A stretch of 37,950 nt of DNA from Microcoleus sp. AS-A8 (lineage in GTDB: Bacteria > Cyanobacteriota > Cyanobacteriia > Cyanobacteriales > Coleofasciculaceae). The position numbers and the translations under genes were made by a program. This document shows positions 32,429 to 37,950 of the stretch, piece by piece (positions within the stretch are counted from its first letter, which is position 1; each line of letters begins with the position of its first letter). The stretch is taken from assembly GCA_039962225.1 (NCBI GenBank), contig JAMPKV010000042.1:1-37950 (forward strand). The letters are read 5' to 3'. A model generated the notes under the pieces. It was not told the DNA's origin and ran no database searches. It was given only the letters and a program-made list of their open reading frames with translations.

Positions 32429-33013
32429 ATGACCGAATCAATCAAAGCCACCCGTGCCTCTGTGCGAATTGGAGCGCTGGAGGTTGATGGCTTCATGCTG
32501 CCTGACGGGTCTTACCGAATGTCCCAAGCTCAGGTAGCCCAAGCCGTAGACAAACCTCCAGTTAACGCATTACGTTTTTTGGAGTCAAAAGCTCTGCATC
32601 GCTTACTAGGAGAAGGTTATACGGATTACACTCCAGAGCAAATAGAGATTGAGCCGGAACCTAGCCGGCGAGGTCAGAGCAGGTTCAACGCATTACCTTT
32701 AGAGGTGGCAACAGCTTACTGGGTTAATCAGTGCTTTCAAGGCAACAAACAGGCACTAGCTTTAGTAATAGCTCTGACCACTGAATCTTTAGAGCGTCGT
32801 TTTGATACCGCATTCAGTGTTACCCGTACCGAGCAAGACCGAAACGAAAGATTGCTTGAACGAATTCGACAGCTTGAAACCGAGTTTAGTAGGTTAGGGG
32901 AAGCATTTGCTATGGATGACCAAATCAGATCAGAAAGGGACTACTTTGAGCGCCTGCTCTTGCAGCACGGCATTGACCCTTGGGCGCTTCCCAATACCGA
33001 AGATCAAGGGTAA
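32429..33013 (+). CDS. Hypothetical protein, antirepressor-like N-terminus, 194 aa
   Basis: Residues about 10-60 (VDGFMLPDGSYRMSQAQVAQAVDKPPVNALRFL in pieces) look like the N-terminal DNA-binding region of phage antirepressor- or KilA/Bro-type proteins. The middle (LPLEVATAYWVNQCFQGNKQALALVIALTTESLERRFD) is a conserved helical stretch I have seen in cyanobacterial hypothetical proteins, and the C-terminal part (RTEQDRNERLLERIRQLETEF) is a coiled coil. A phage- or plasmid-derived DNA-associated role is likely but unproven. The truncated antitoxin-like gene starts 28 bases downstream. Confidence 0.75.
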   Translation: MTESIKATRASVRIGALEVDGFMLPDGSYRMSQAQVAQAVDKPPVNALRFLESKALHRLLGEGYTDYTPEQIEIEPEPSRRGQSRFNALPLEVATAYWVNQCFQGNKQALALVIALTTESLERRFDTAFSVTRTEQDRNERLLERIRQLETEFSRLGEAFAMDDQIRSERDYFERLLLQHGIDPWALPNTEDQG

Positions 33014-33041
33014 AAAGAAGCTAGACGCGAGAGGAAAGAGA

Positions 33042-33197
33042 ATGACTACCAATCCTTATATCGGTTCTTCACTTGACGAGCTTCTTGAAGAAGACGGGAT
33101 TCTTGACGAGGTAGAAGCAATTGCGTTCAAGCGTGTTCTTGCGTGGCAAATCTCTTTCCTCTATCTTCATTTATTCTCTGGTGGATCGGGTTCATAG
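33042..33197 (+). pseudogene. Truncated XRE-type antitoxin remnant, 51 codons
   Basis: The frame begins MTTNPYIGSSLDELLEEDGIL with GAGGAAAG just upstream. The pattern NPxIGSSxDxxLxEEGI..E..AxAxKRV is that of the N-terminus of small XRE/HigA-type antitoxins, whose helix-turn-helix follows after residue 40. Here the sequence after AIAFKRVLAWQ turns into an unrelated SFLYLHLFSGGSGS tail and stops, overlapping the opposite gene's 3' end by 31 bases. The DNA-binding part is missing, so it is probably inactive. No toxin gene is recognisable nearby. Confidence 0.65.
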
Positions 33198-33868
33198 GTT
33201 GGTAATCTCCGAATCAACGCTCTAATAATCTGAGTTTGATTCTTCCCCCGTTTTTGGGCATAGGTTAATAAGGCATCAAACTCTTTCTGCGAAACCCTAA
33301 AACTCAAAACACGCTTCCTTTTAGCGCGTTCTTTTTTAAACTCTTCCGGAGAAAGAGCCACAAAAGTTGCCGATTCAATTGTCCAATTCCACCCATGACG
33401 CAGGACATTAAATTTCCAAAACTGCCCAAGCGCCTCACTTGGTAAACTTCCCACAAGCGTAAGCGTAAATGTTAACTCCTCTCCTTTGGGTGGGGCTTCA
33501 TTTCGTTTAATCAGTACCGTGATTTCTTGCTCTTTAATACTTGCCACCTGTCCCACGATACGGAACCTATTGACTCCCTTCCGCTTCAAGTCTTGAATGG
33601 TTTGTGCGGCGCTTTTCAACTTAGCTAGCTGCACCAAAGGCGGATTAATTCGTGGGTAGCATTTCCAAACTTGAGCCACTTTCAGAAAATCTCGATTGGC
33701 TCGGAGTTGGGTTGCAACTTCAGTGGTAATTTGGGCGGGAATTTTCAGACCATCATCTGTTAGTAAAGTCCCCTGAAGGAAGTTTTGGGGACTGGGTCGA
33801 TAGATACCACAGATTTTGCCTCTCGCACTATAAATTACGGGGTCATCATGTGGTTTAGTTTTTTCCAT
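33167..33868 (-). CDS. OB-like domains fused to a C-terminal RHH domain, 233 aa
   Basis: I chose ATG at 33866-33868; an upstream frame exists but begins with a spurious hydrophobic stretch. Two similar beta-rich units follow one another (about 10-85, ending VWKCYPRIN; and about 103-172, ending FWKFNVLRHGWNW), suggesting tandem OB-like folds. Residues about 184-226 (VLSFRVSQKEFDALLTYAQKRG, then QTQIIRALIRRLP) form a clear ribbon-helix-helix domain. This combination suggests a DNA- or RNA-binding protein with a sequence-specific tail. Family function is unknown to me. Its 3' end overlaps the truncated antitoxin remnant on the other strand. Confidence 0.75.
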   Translation of the reverse strand: MEKTKPHDDPVIYSARGKICGIYRPSPQNFLQGTLLTDDGLKIPAQITTEVATQLRANRDFLKVAQVWKCYPRINPPLVQLAKLKSAAQTIQDLKRKGVNRFRIVGQVASIKEQEITVLIKRNEAPPKGEELTFTLTLVGSLPSEALGQFWKFNVLRHGWNWTIESATFVALSPEEFKKERAKRKRVLSFRVSQKEFDALLTYAQKRGKNQTQIIRALIRRLPTYEPDPPENK

Positions 33869-34085
33869 ATCGACGCGGGAAAAGGCAATAGCAGGAGCAT
33901 TGTACAAGAACAGCACAGTGAGATGCGCCGCTATACCAATTCTCGGTGTTAATGGGAAGGAAAATAAACTGTAGGGGCAAAACAATGTTCCCGACTCAGC
34001 TTGTACTCAAGAAGAAGGCGGGATGCTCCTGACGGGACAGGAGCATGTGATTGGGCGGTGCGTTTGGGCAATCGCGCTCAACCCT

Positions 34086-34307
34086 TCAGTTGCTGTTTCT
34101 ATTTTTGGCATCAACAAGGACAAGCAATCCATTGCGTAGGGCAACGGATACTTGGTTAACTAAATGCTCTTGTTGATGATTCAGGGACTCTTCAAAACAC
34201 AATAATATTAACCAACGATGCTCGCTCTTCGTAATTTCCCCAGAAGCAAGAATTTGCTCAAGAGTCTGCTCGATGTTGAGTGGCTTTAGAGTAGCTTGGG
34301 CTGACAT
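34086..34307 (-). CDS. Small hypothetical protein, 73 aa
   Basis: Starting at ATG 34305-34307, the product reads MSAQATLKPLNIEQTLEQIL..., then EITKSEHRWLILLCFEESLNHQQEHLVNQVSVALRNGLLVLVD. It is helical and resembles small conserved cyanobacterial proteins of about 65-75 residues with the pattern SGxITRxDxxxLLxxLxxE.L..EE...I..V...LRxGxLxVVD. Function is unknown. It lies between the OB-RHH gene and the recombinase on the same strand. Confidence 0.7.
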   Translation of the reverse strand: MSAQATLKPLNIEQTLEQILASGEITKSEHRWLILLCFEESLNHQQEHLVNQVSVALRNGLLVLVDAKNRNSN

Positions 34308-34486
34308 CGCGCTATGCAGAATGTTAATACTTTTAATATTGGAGAAAAGACAGTGGCCGGGTTGCGATCGCAAAGCCAACGAACCGGTGATCGTTTCTGT
34401 CTTTTCGAGTAATACAAGTCACATCGACCCTCATCAGGAATGAGGCGAGAGCTGTTATTTTTGTGGGATGAATAGAACTTATAGCG

Positions 34487-35374
34487 TCAACGCGGTAGAT
34501 ACCGAGAACTGCTATCGGTTGGTCTAGCGTGGAGATAACGTCCAGTTGTTTGTAGATTCCGGTGTCCGAGAGTAGCCTGGACTAAATGAATGGGTGCTCC
34601 TCGTTCTAGGCTGTGGGAGGCGTGAGCGTGTCTGAGCCATTGTGGGCTAACATTCCCTGGAATCTCGGCTTTTTTAGCCACCCTAGTCACTAATTCATTG
34701 ACCTCAGAACGAACCAGTTTTCTACCAGATCTCTGGGACTTAAACACGGGAGTATCAAGAGAATCTGATGCTCGAAGGAACATTAAATCAGCCCACAGTT
34801 GAGGCGTCAGCAGCACGACACGGGTCTTATTTCCCTTACCAAGGATTCGTACCTGTCCCGCATCGTCACGGGGTTGTAGGTTCTTCCAGATCAATCCGAC
34901 GAGTTCTGATACCCGACATCCAGATTCGTAGAGGAACCTCAGCAGTATGCGATCGCGTCCTGGTGAGGCGGCACCAATGAGCCGCAGCACTTGAGACTCG
35001 GAGAGAATTCGCTCAGCTAGACTGTTGTCCAGCTTGGGCAGTTTTAAAGGCGCACCAGCATTGATGGACAGATAGCCAATCATAACGCCATAGCTAAGCA
35101 GCGATTTGACGGCGCTCAACTTGCGGTTGACAGTAGCGGGTGCACGTCCTTGCTGCTTCAGAGCATCTGAGTAGAACATTAGGTCATTGAGGACAACCCT
35201 AGAAAGGGGTTTATCTTCTATAAACCATCGAAATTCTTCTGCGTCTCGGCGGTAGGCATCGACGGTATTAGAGGTTTTATCATGCAGCCACAGGTCGATG
35301 AGTTCTTTATCGCTGTTGCAATCCGCGACTTGTAAGCGAGTGGTCGGAACGATTTGAGAAATTCGCGATAACAT
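34487..35374 (-). CDS. Tyrosine recombinase / phage-type integrase
   Basis: The 295-aa product (ATG 35372-35374, AAGGAG ten bases upstream) has an N-terminal core-binding SAM-like domain (about 18-105, with TSNTVDAYRRDAEEFRWF) and a C-terminal catalytic domain. Catalytic residues seen are Arg154 (GCRVSELVGL), a hairpin Lys (GKGNKTRVV), Arg248 (WLRHAHASH), His271 (LGHRNLQTT) and the nucleophile Tyr280 (RYLHARP). The usual His of the HxxR motif is Gln (SPQWLR; codon CAA). It resembles cyanobacterial site-specific recombinases of the XerC/D type. It marks the edge of an accessory region; attachment sites could not be identified. Confidence 0.9.
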   Translation of the reverse strand: MLSRISQIVPTTRLQVADCNSDKELIDLWLHDKTSNTVDAYRRDAEEFRWFIEDKPLSRVVLNDLMFYSDALKQQGRAPATVNRKLSAVKSLLSYGVMIGYLSINAGAPLKLPKLDNSLAERILSESQVLRLIGAASPGRDRILLRFLYESGCRVSELVGLIWKNLQPRDDAGQVRILGKGNKTRVVLLTPQLWADLMFLRASDSLDTPVFKSQRSGRKLVRSEVNELVTRVAKKAEIPGNVSPQWLRHAHASHSLERGAPIHLVQATLGHRNLQTTGRYLHARPTDSSSRYLPR

Positions 35375-35581
35375 CGTGAGCCAACTCCTTCTCTTACGCT
35401 TCAACAAAGCGAATCAACTACTTTGTTCGCTCAGTCGAGCGTACTCTGACATAAGTCTGAATATGTTAAACCCTGCCTTGTTTTTAAGCCACCTTGAATG
35501 CGACTAACCCATTATCGTTGACTAAGTACATATACTCAATTAACGTTGTAACAGAGTATTAAGGAATTTAAGGAACATTAA

Positions 35582-35881
35582 ATGGCAACGTACAAGGTCA
35601 GGTTGGTCAACGAAGCGGAAGGCATCGACACCACAATTGAAGTTCCCGATGACGAGTACATTCTCGACGCGGCTGAAGAGCAAGGGCTTGATCTCCCCTA
35701 TTCCTGTCGCGCAGGTTCCTGCTCAAGCTGCACGGGCAAAATTACAGCGGGTGAGATTGACCAATCCGATCAGAACTTCCTAGACGATGACCAAATCAAA
35801 GCTGGGTTTGTGTTGACCTGTGTTGCCTATCCTCTGTCGGATTGCACCATCATTACTCACCAAGAGGAAGCAATCCTTTAA
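35582..35881 (+). CDS. petF: Plant-type [2Fe-2S] ferredoxin
   Basis: The 99-aa protein is a classic photosynthetic ferredoxin, carrying electrons from photosystem I to FNR and other enzymes in the cytosol. The cluster ligands are C42, C47 and C50 in [10 protein letters not shown] plus C80 in LTCVAYP. The length and [14 protein letters not shown] start are typical of PetF1. AAGGAAC lies about 7 bases before the ATG. A possible promoter is TTGACT at 35518-35523 with TAACGT at 35541-35546 (17-base spacing), which is weak in the -10 element. The gene is monocistronic, beside the accessory region. Confidence 0.98.
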   Translation: MATYKVRLVNEAEGIDTTIEVPDDEYILDAAEEQGLDLPYSCRAGSCSSCTGKITAGEIDQSDQNFLDDDQIKAGFVLTCVAYPLSDCTIITHQEEAIL

Positions 35882-36014
35882 TACCCGCTGTTTTTCTCCC
35901 ACTACAATCTTTGATTGAATGTTGGAGGATGTCACACATTTTACCCTCGATTCCGCCTTGGATACTAGCCCCAAAGCGGTTTCCTAGTTTTTGGAGAGTG
36001 GCGCTATGCTAGCG

Positions 36015-36569
36015 TTAACCTTTGATCACCCGATAGCGAACAGCGTACCGCCAACTAGAGTACCAACCGCCGCCCCCTTTGAAAGGCCAAATCTGAAAGT
36101 GGTCGCCGTTTGGCACTGACCAAACGGGGAACTCGCGCAGGTGCTGACCGAGTTCATCATCTTTATCGAGGGACATAATCCCGCCGACAGCGCTAATCGC
36201 AAACGGCAAGATTACTGCTGCACCCGCCGTGTAAGGGTTGGGGATTGTGGCGAGTCCTGAAGAGACGGCTTGACCAATTTTTGTGATGGTGTCACCGTGA
36301 TTCGACCAGTCTTTCCCAGCGTCCTCATCGAAAGCCATCAACGCCACTTTCAGTATCCTGTCCTCTGGTACTTCTGCGTCGAACACAGTACCGCCACCGA
36401 TACCAAATGACTTGGTTTGTTTGTCATTGACCGAAATCGGTCGGGTCAGAACTCCAGAACTCTGCTGTCCGTCGGATATCGCACCAACTAGATAGAACTC
36501 GTCCGCGCCGGTCACATCCTCAGTATCGTAGCAAGTGACATTCTCCAGAACGACTCTGATTCTAGACAT
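36015..36569 (-). CDS. Hypothetical beta-rich protein, 184 aa
   Basis: The product starts MSRIRVVLENVTCYDTEDVTGADEFY, followed by alternating strand-like segments (LVGAISDG, ILKVALMAFDEDAGKDW). A glycine/alanine-rich hydrophobic middle follows (GLATIPNPYTAGAAVILPFAISAVGGIM), then a final aromatic stretch WYSSWRYAVRYRV. The acidic loops (DEDAGKDW) might bind metal. The pattern resembles proteins found scattered in cyanobacteria and actinobacteria with no known role. A good Shine-Dalgarno (GGAGGGAGA) lies before the ATG. It shares no operon with neighbours. Confidence 0.78.
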   Translation of the reverse strand: MSRIRVVLENVTCYDTEDVTGADEFYLVGAISDGQQSSGVLTRPISVNDKQTKSFGIGGGTVFDAEVPEDRILKVALMAFDEDAGKDWSNHGDTITKIGQAVSSGLATIPNPYTAGAAVILPFAISAVGGIMSLDKDDELGQHLREFPVWSVPNGDHFQIWPFKGGGGWYSSWRYAVRYRVIKG

Positions 36570-37086
36570 TTAAACTTTCTCCCTCCGTCTGAATGAGTGT
36601 GAAGCAAAACTCAACTGCGTATATTCAGACTGTAGAAACCCTCGCCTGAAGGTAGTCCTTGAGCTGTTTCACTCTTCAAAGTGGTGGACTATCCTCTCAC
36701 GAGTGAGATAGGTCGCGACATCTTGCACCACTTATAGCGCTAACCCAAGCCAGGAGAGTCATGCGCGGGTTCAATCCATCACTCTTGACGAGAGTCTCTT
36801 CAGAGGGAATCCACATCGGTTCTAGTAGACTGTGGCGAAACTGGCATACTCCGTCCGATAGCCATGGCTCCTCAAGCTCGCTTGAGCGTTCTCCAGACGC
36901 GACGGCCTTTCTGTGAGAGCTCTCTAATTCAATCAATTTTATTTATTAATTGGACAAAAAAAACCGTTTGTTTTTATTAATTCAGCTCCCTATAGTGAAG
37001 TTAACTCTTCTAATTGACTAATTCTTCACAGGTAATTCCAATAGGGCAATTTTGAAGTGATCACGATTCGATAAGGAGTGCATTGC
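36570..37086. other. Intergenic region, 517 bp, no gene seen
   Basis: The region contains a minus-strand frame at 36697-36936 with unconvincing composition and no ribosome-binding site. The right part (36930-37050) is strongly A+T-rich and probably carries the promoter of the pentapeptide gene at 37087. Confidence 0.45.
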
Positions 37087-37485
37087 ATGAGACGTTTTTT
37101 TGTACTATTCGTCGCTGTTGTTTTGGTTTTATGCGGGATGGTAACAGCTCCTGCTTATGCTTTTAATCAAGCTTCTTTGACTGAGTTGCTCTCTTCCAAC
37201 TATTGCAAAGATTGCGACCTGACGAATGCCGACCTAACGAATGCCAACTTGATGGGAGCTGACCTGGAGAGAGCCAATCTGACGGGAGCCAACCTGACGG
37301 GAACCAACCTGACGAATGCCGACCTGGAGAAGGCCAACTTGGGGTTAGCTAACCTGTCGGGAGCTAACCTGATGGGAGCCGACCTGGAGAAAGCGGATCT
37401 GTTGGGAGCCGACCTGACGGGAGCTAACCTGATGGGAACCAGCCTGGAGAAAGCTACGATGCCAGATGGCACAAAACATGTTTGA
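37087..37485 (+). CDS. Secreted pentapeptide-repeat protein, 132 aa
   Basis: A signal peptide (RRFFVLFVAVVLVLCGM... ending APAYA, cleavage near residue 25) precedes about 15 pentapeptide repeats of the A(D/N)L type, beginning CKDCDLTNADLTNANLMGAD. The protein ends with ATMPDGTKHV, the usual capping motif. It should be periplasmic or in the thylakoid lumen. A Cys pair (YCKDC) directly before the helix is typical of this subgroup. AAGGAG eight bases before ATG 37087 supports this start over GTG 37078. At DNA level the repeats are nearly identical, a sign of repeat expansion. Confidence 0.92.
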   Translation: MRRFFVLFVAVVLVLCGMVTAPAYAFNQASLTELLSSNYCKDCDLTNADLTNANLMGADLERANLTGANLTGTNLTNADLEKANLGLANLSGANLMGADLEKADLLGADLTGANLMGTSLEKATMPDGTKHV

Positions 37486-37520
37486 GCGTAGTGCCTGACA
37501 GGGAATTGCATCTGTTAACA

Positions 37521-37553
37521 AACCCCGCTGTCATTCCAGAAAGCGGGGTTTCT
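37521..37553 (+). terminator. Terminator after the secreted pentapeptide gene
   Basis: A 9-bp stem AACCCCGCT (37521-37529) / AGCGGGGTT (37542-37550) with a 12-base loop is followed by TCTGTTT. The T run is imperfect, but the position between the pentapeptide gene and psbA fits. Confidence 0.75.
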
Positions 37554-37655
37554 GTTTGTGGGAATCTAAAGCGCCGGTCTCCTTATAGGGAAGCGGTCAA
37601 ACTCCGTTATTAGCCAGCCTTATCAATTCCATCAGGAAAGCTGTTGTTACAAAGC

Positions 37656-37685
37656 TTTACAAAAGTTCAACATTCCAATTATTGT
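37656..37685 (+). promoter_or_regulatory. Probable psbA promoter
   Basis: TTTACA (37656-37661) and TATTGT (37680-37685) are spaced by 18 bases, about 50 bases before the psbA start codon. This matches the sigma-70-type arrangement common for cyanobacterial psbA genes. The transcription start would lie near 37692. Confidence 0.6.
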
Positions 37686-37735
37686 AAATACATCATCAAA
37701 TTTCGACTCTTCAAGTCAACAGCACTTATAAAACA

Positions 37736-37950
37736 ATGACAACCACACTACAACGCGAGCGTTCCGCTTCCGTCTGGGAAAGGTTCTGCGAGTGGGTAAC
37801 TAGCACCAACAACCGCCTCTATGTGGGCTGGTTCGGCGTCCTGATGATCCCCACCCTGTTAACCGCCACCACCTGCTTCATCATCGCCTTCATCGCTGCT
37901 CCTCCTGTGGACATCGATGGTATCCGCGAACCTGTTGCTGGTTCTCTGCT
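37736..37950 (+). CDS. psbA: Photosystem II D1 protein (PsbA), 5' part
   Basis: The window ends after 71 codons. The N-terminus [20 protein letters not shown], then [19 protein letters not shown] and [21 protein letters not shown], is the start of D1, the reaction-centre protein carrying P680 ligands and the manganese cluster site. Residues that would tell the standard isoform from high-light or other variants (for example position 130) lie outside the window. TTTACA/TATTGT upstream is a good promoter. No strong Shine-Dalgarno is present, as is common for psbA. Confidence 0.98.
   Translation, partial: MTTTLQRERSASVWERFCEWVTSTNNRLYVGWFGVLMIPTLLTATTCFIIAFIAAPPVDIDGIREPVAGSL

Noticed and set aside
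36697-36936. 79-codon minus-strand frame
   Set aside because: No start signal and no resemblance to a family; codon use unlike neighbours.

Overview
The window reads as chromosomal DNA of a filamentous-type cyanobacterium. Evidence: a partial psbA (photosystem II D1) gene at the right edge, a plant-type ferredoxin (petF), a Psb34-like photosystem II assembly protein, two pentapeptide-repeat proteins, and many copies of the HIP1 palindrome GCGATCGC (for example at 4476-4483). The exact genus cannot be fixed from the window; a Microcoleus/Coleofasciculus-like organism is a guess.

Layout. 1-147: 3' part of a 5S rRNA and its terminator. 305-4597: a 629-aa pentapeptide protein punctuated by five related inserts, a membrane protein, a long gene-poor stretch, a 53-aa membrane protein and psb34. 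4918-6178: first copy of a 1.3-kb module (winged-helix-like gene, small ORF, structured leader). 6309-7013: a small secreted protein and a DUF4177-like protein, followed by a nested inverted repeat. 7356-29679: an exopolysaccharide (EPS) locus. It holds rmlC-rmlD-rmlA for dTDP-sugar supply, three GT4, one GT2 and one GT14 glycosyltransferase, two hexapeptide acyltransferases, a membrane acyltransferase, a 2OG-Fe(II) oxygenase, a Wzy-like polymerase, a Wzx-like flippase, a lipoprotein glycosidase, a ribbon-helix-helix regulator and a Wzc-like co-polymerase/BY-kinase. 29793-31138: second copy of the 1.3-kb module in the same orientation, so the EPS locus lies between direct repeats. 31149-35374: an accessory patch of DNA-binding-type proteins (HTH, OB-like plus RHH fusion, truncated XRE-type antitoxin) ending in a tyrosine recombinase. 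35582-37950: petF, an unknown beta-rich protein, a secreted pentapeptide protein, and the start of psbA.

How it works together. The EPS locus resembles a Wzx/Wzy-dependent pathway: RmlA, C and D supply three of the four steps to dTDP-L-rhamnose, glycosyl- and acyltransferases build and decorate a lipid-linked repeat unit, Wzx flips it, Wzy polymerises it and Wzc controls chain length and export. RmlB, an initiating sugar-phosphate transferase, a Wza-type outer-membrane exporter and a Wzb-type phosphatase are not in the window and must be elsewhere if the pathway works. The most novel-looking material is the duplicated 1.3-kb module. Both copies keep a winged-helix-like gene with a nine-C tract, a small ORF with an identical start region, and a hairpin whose stem is fixed while its loop differs.
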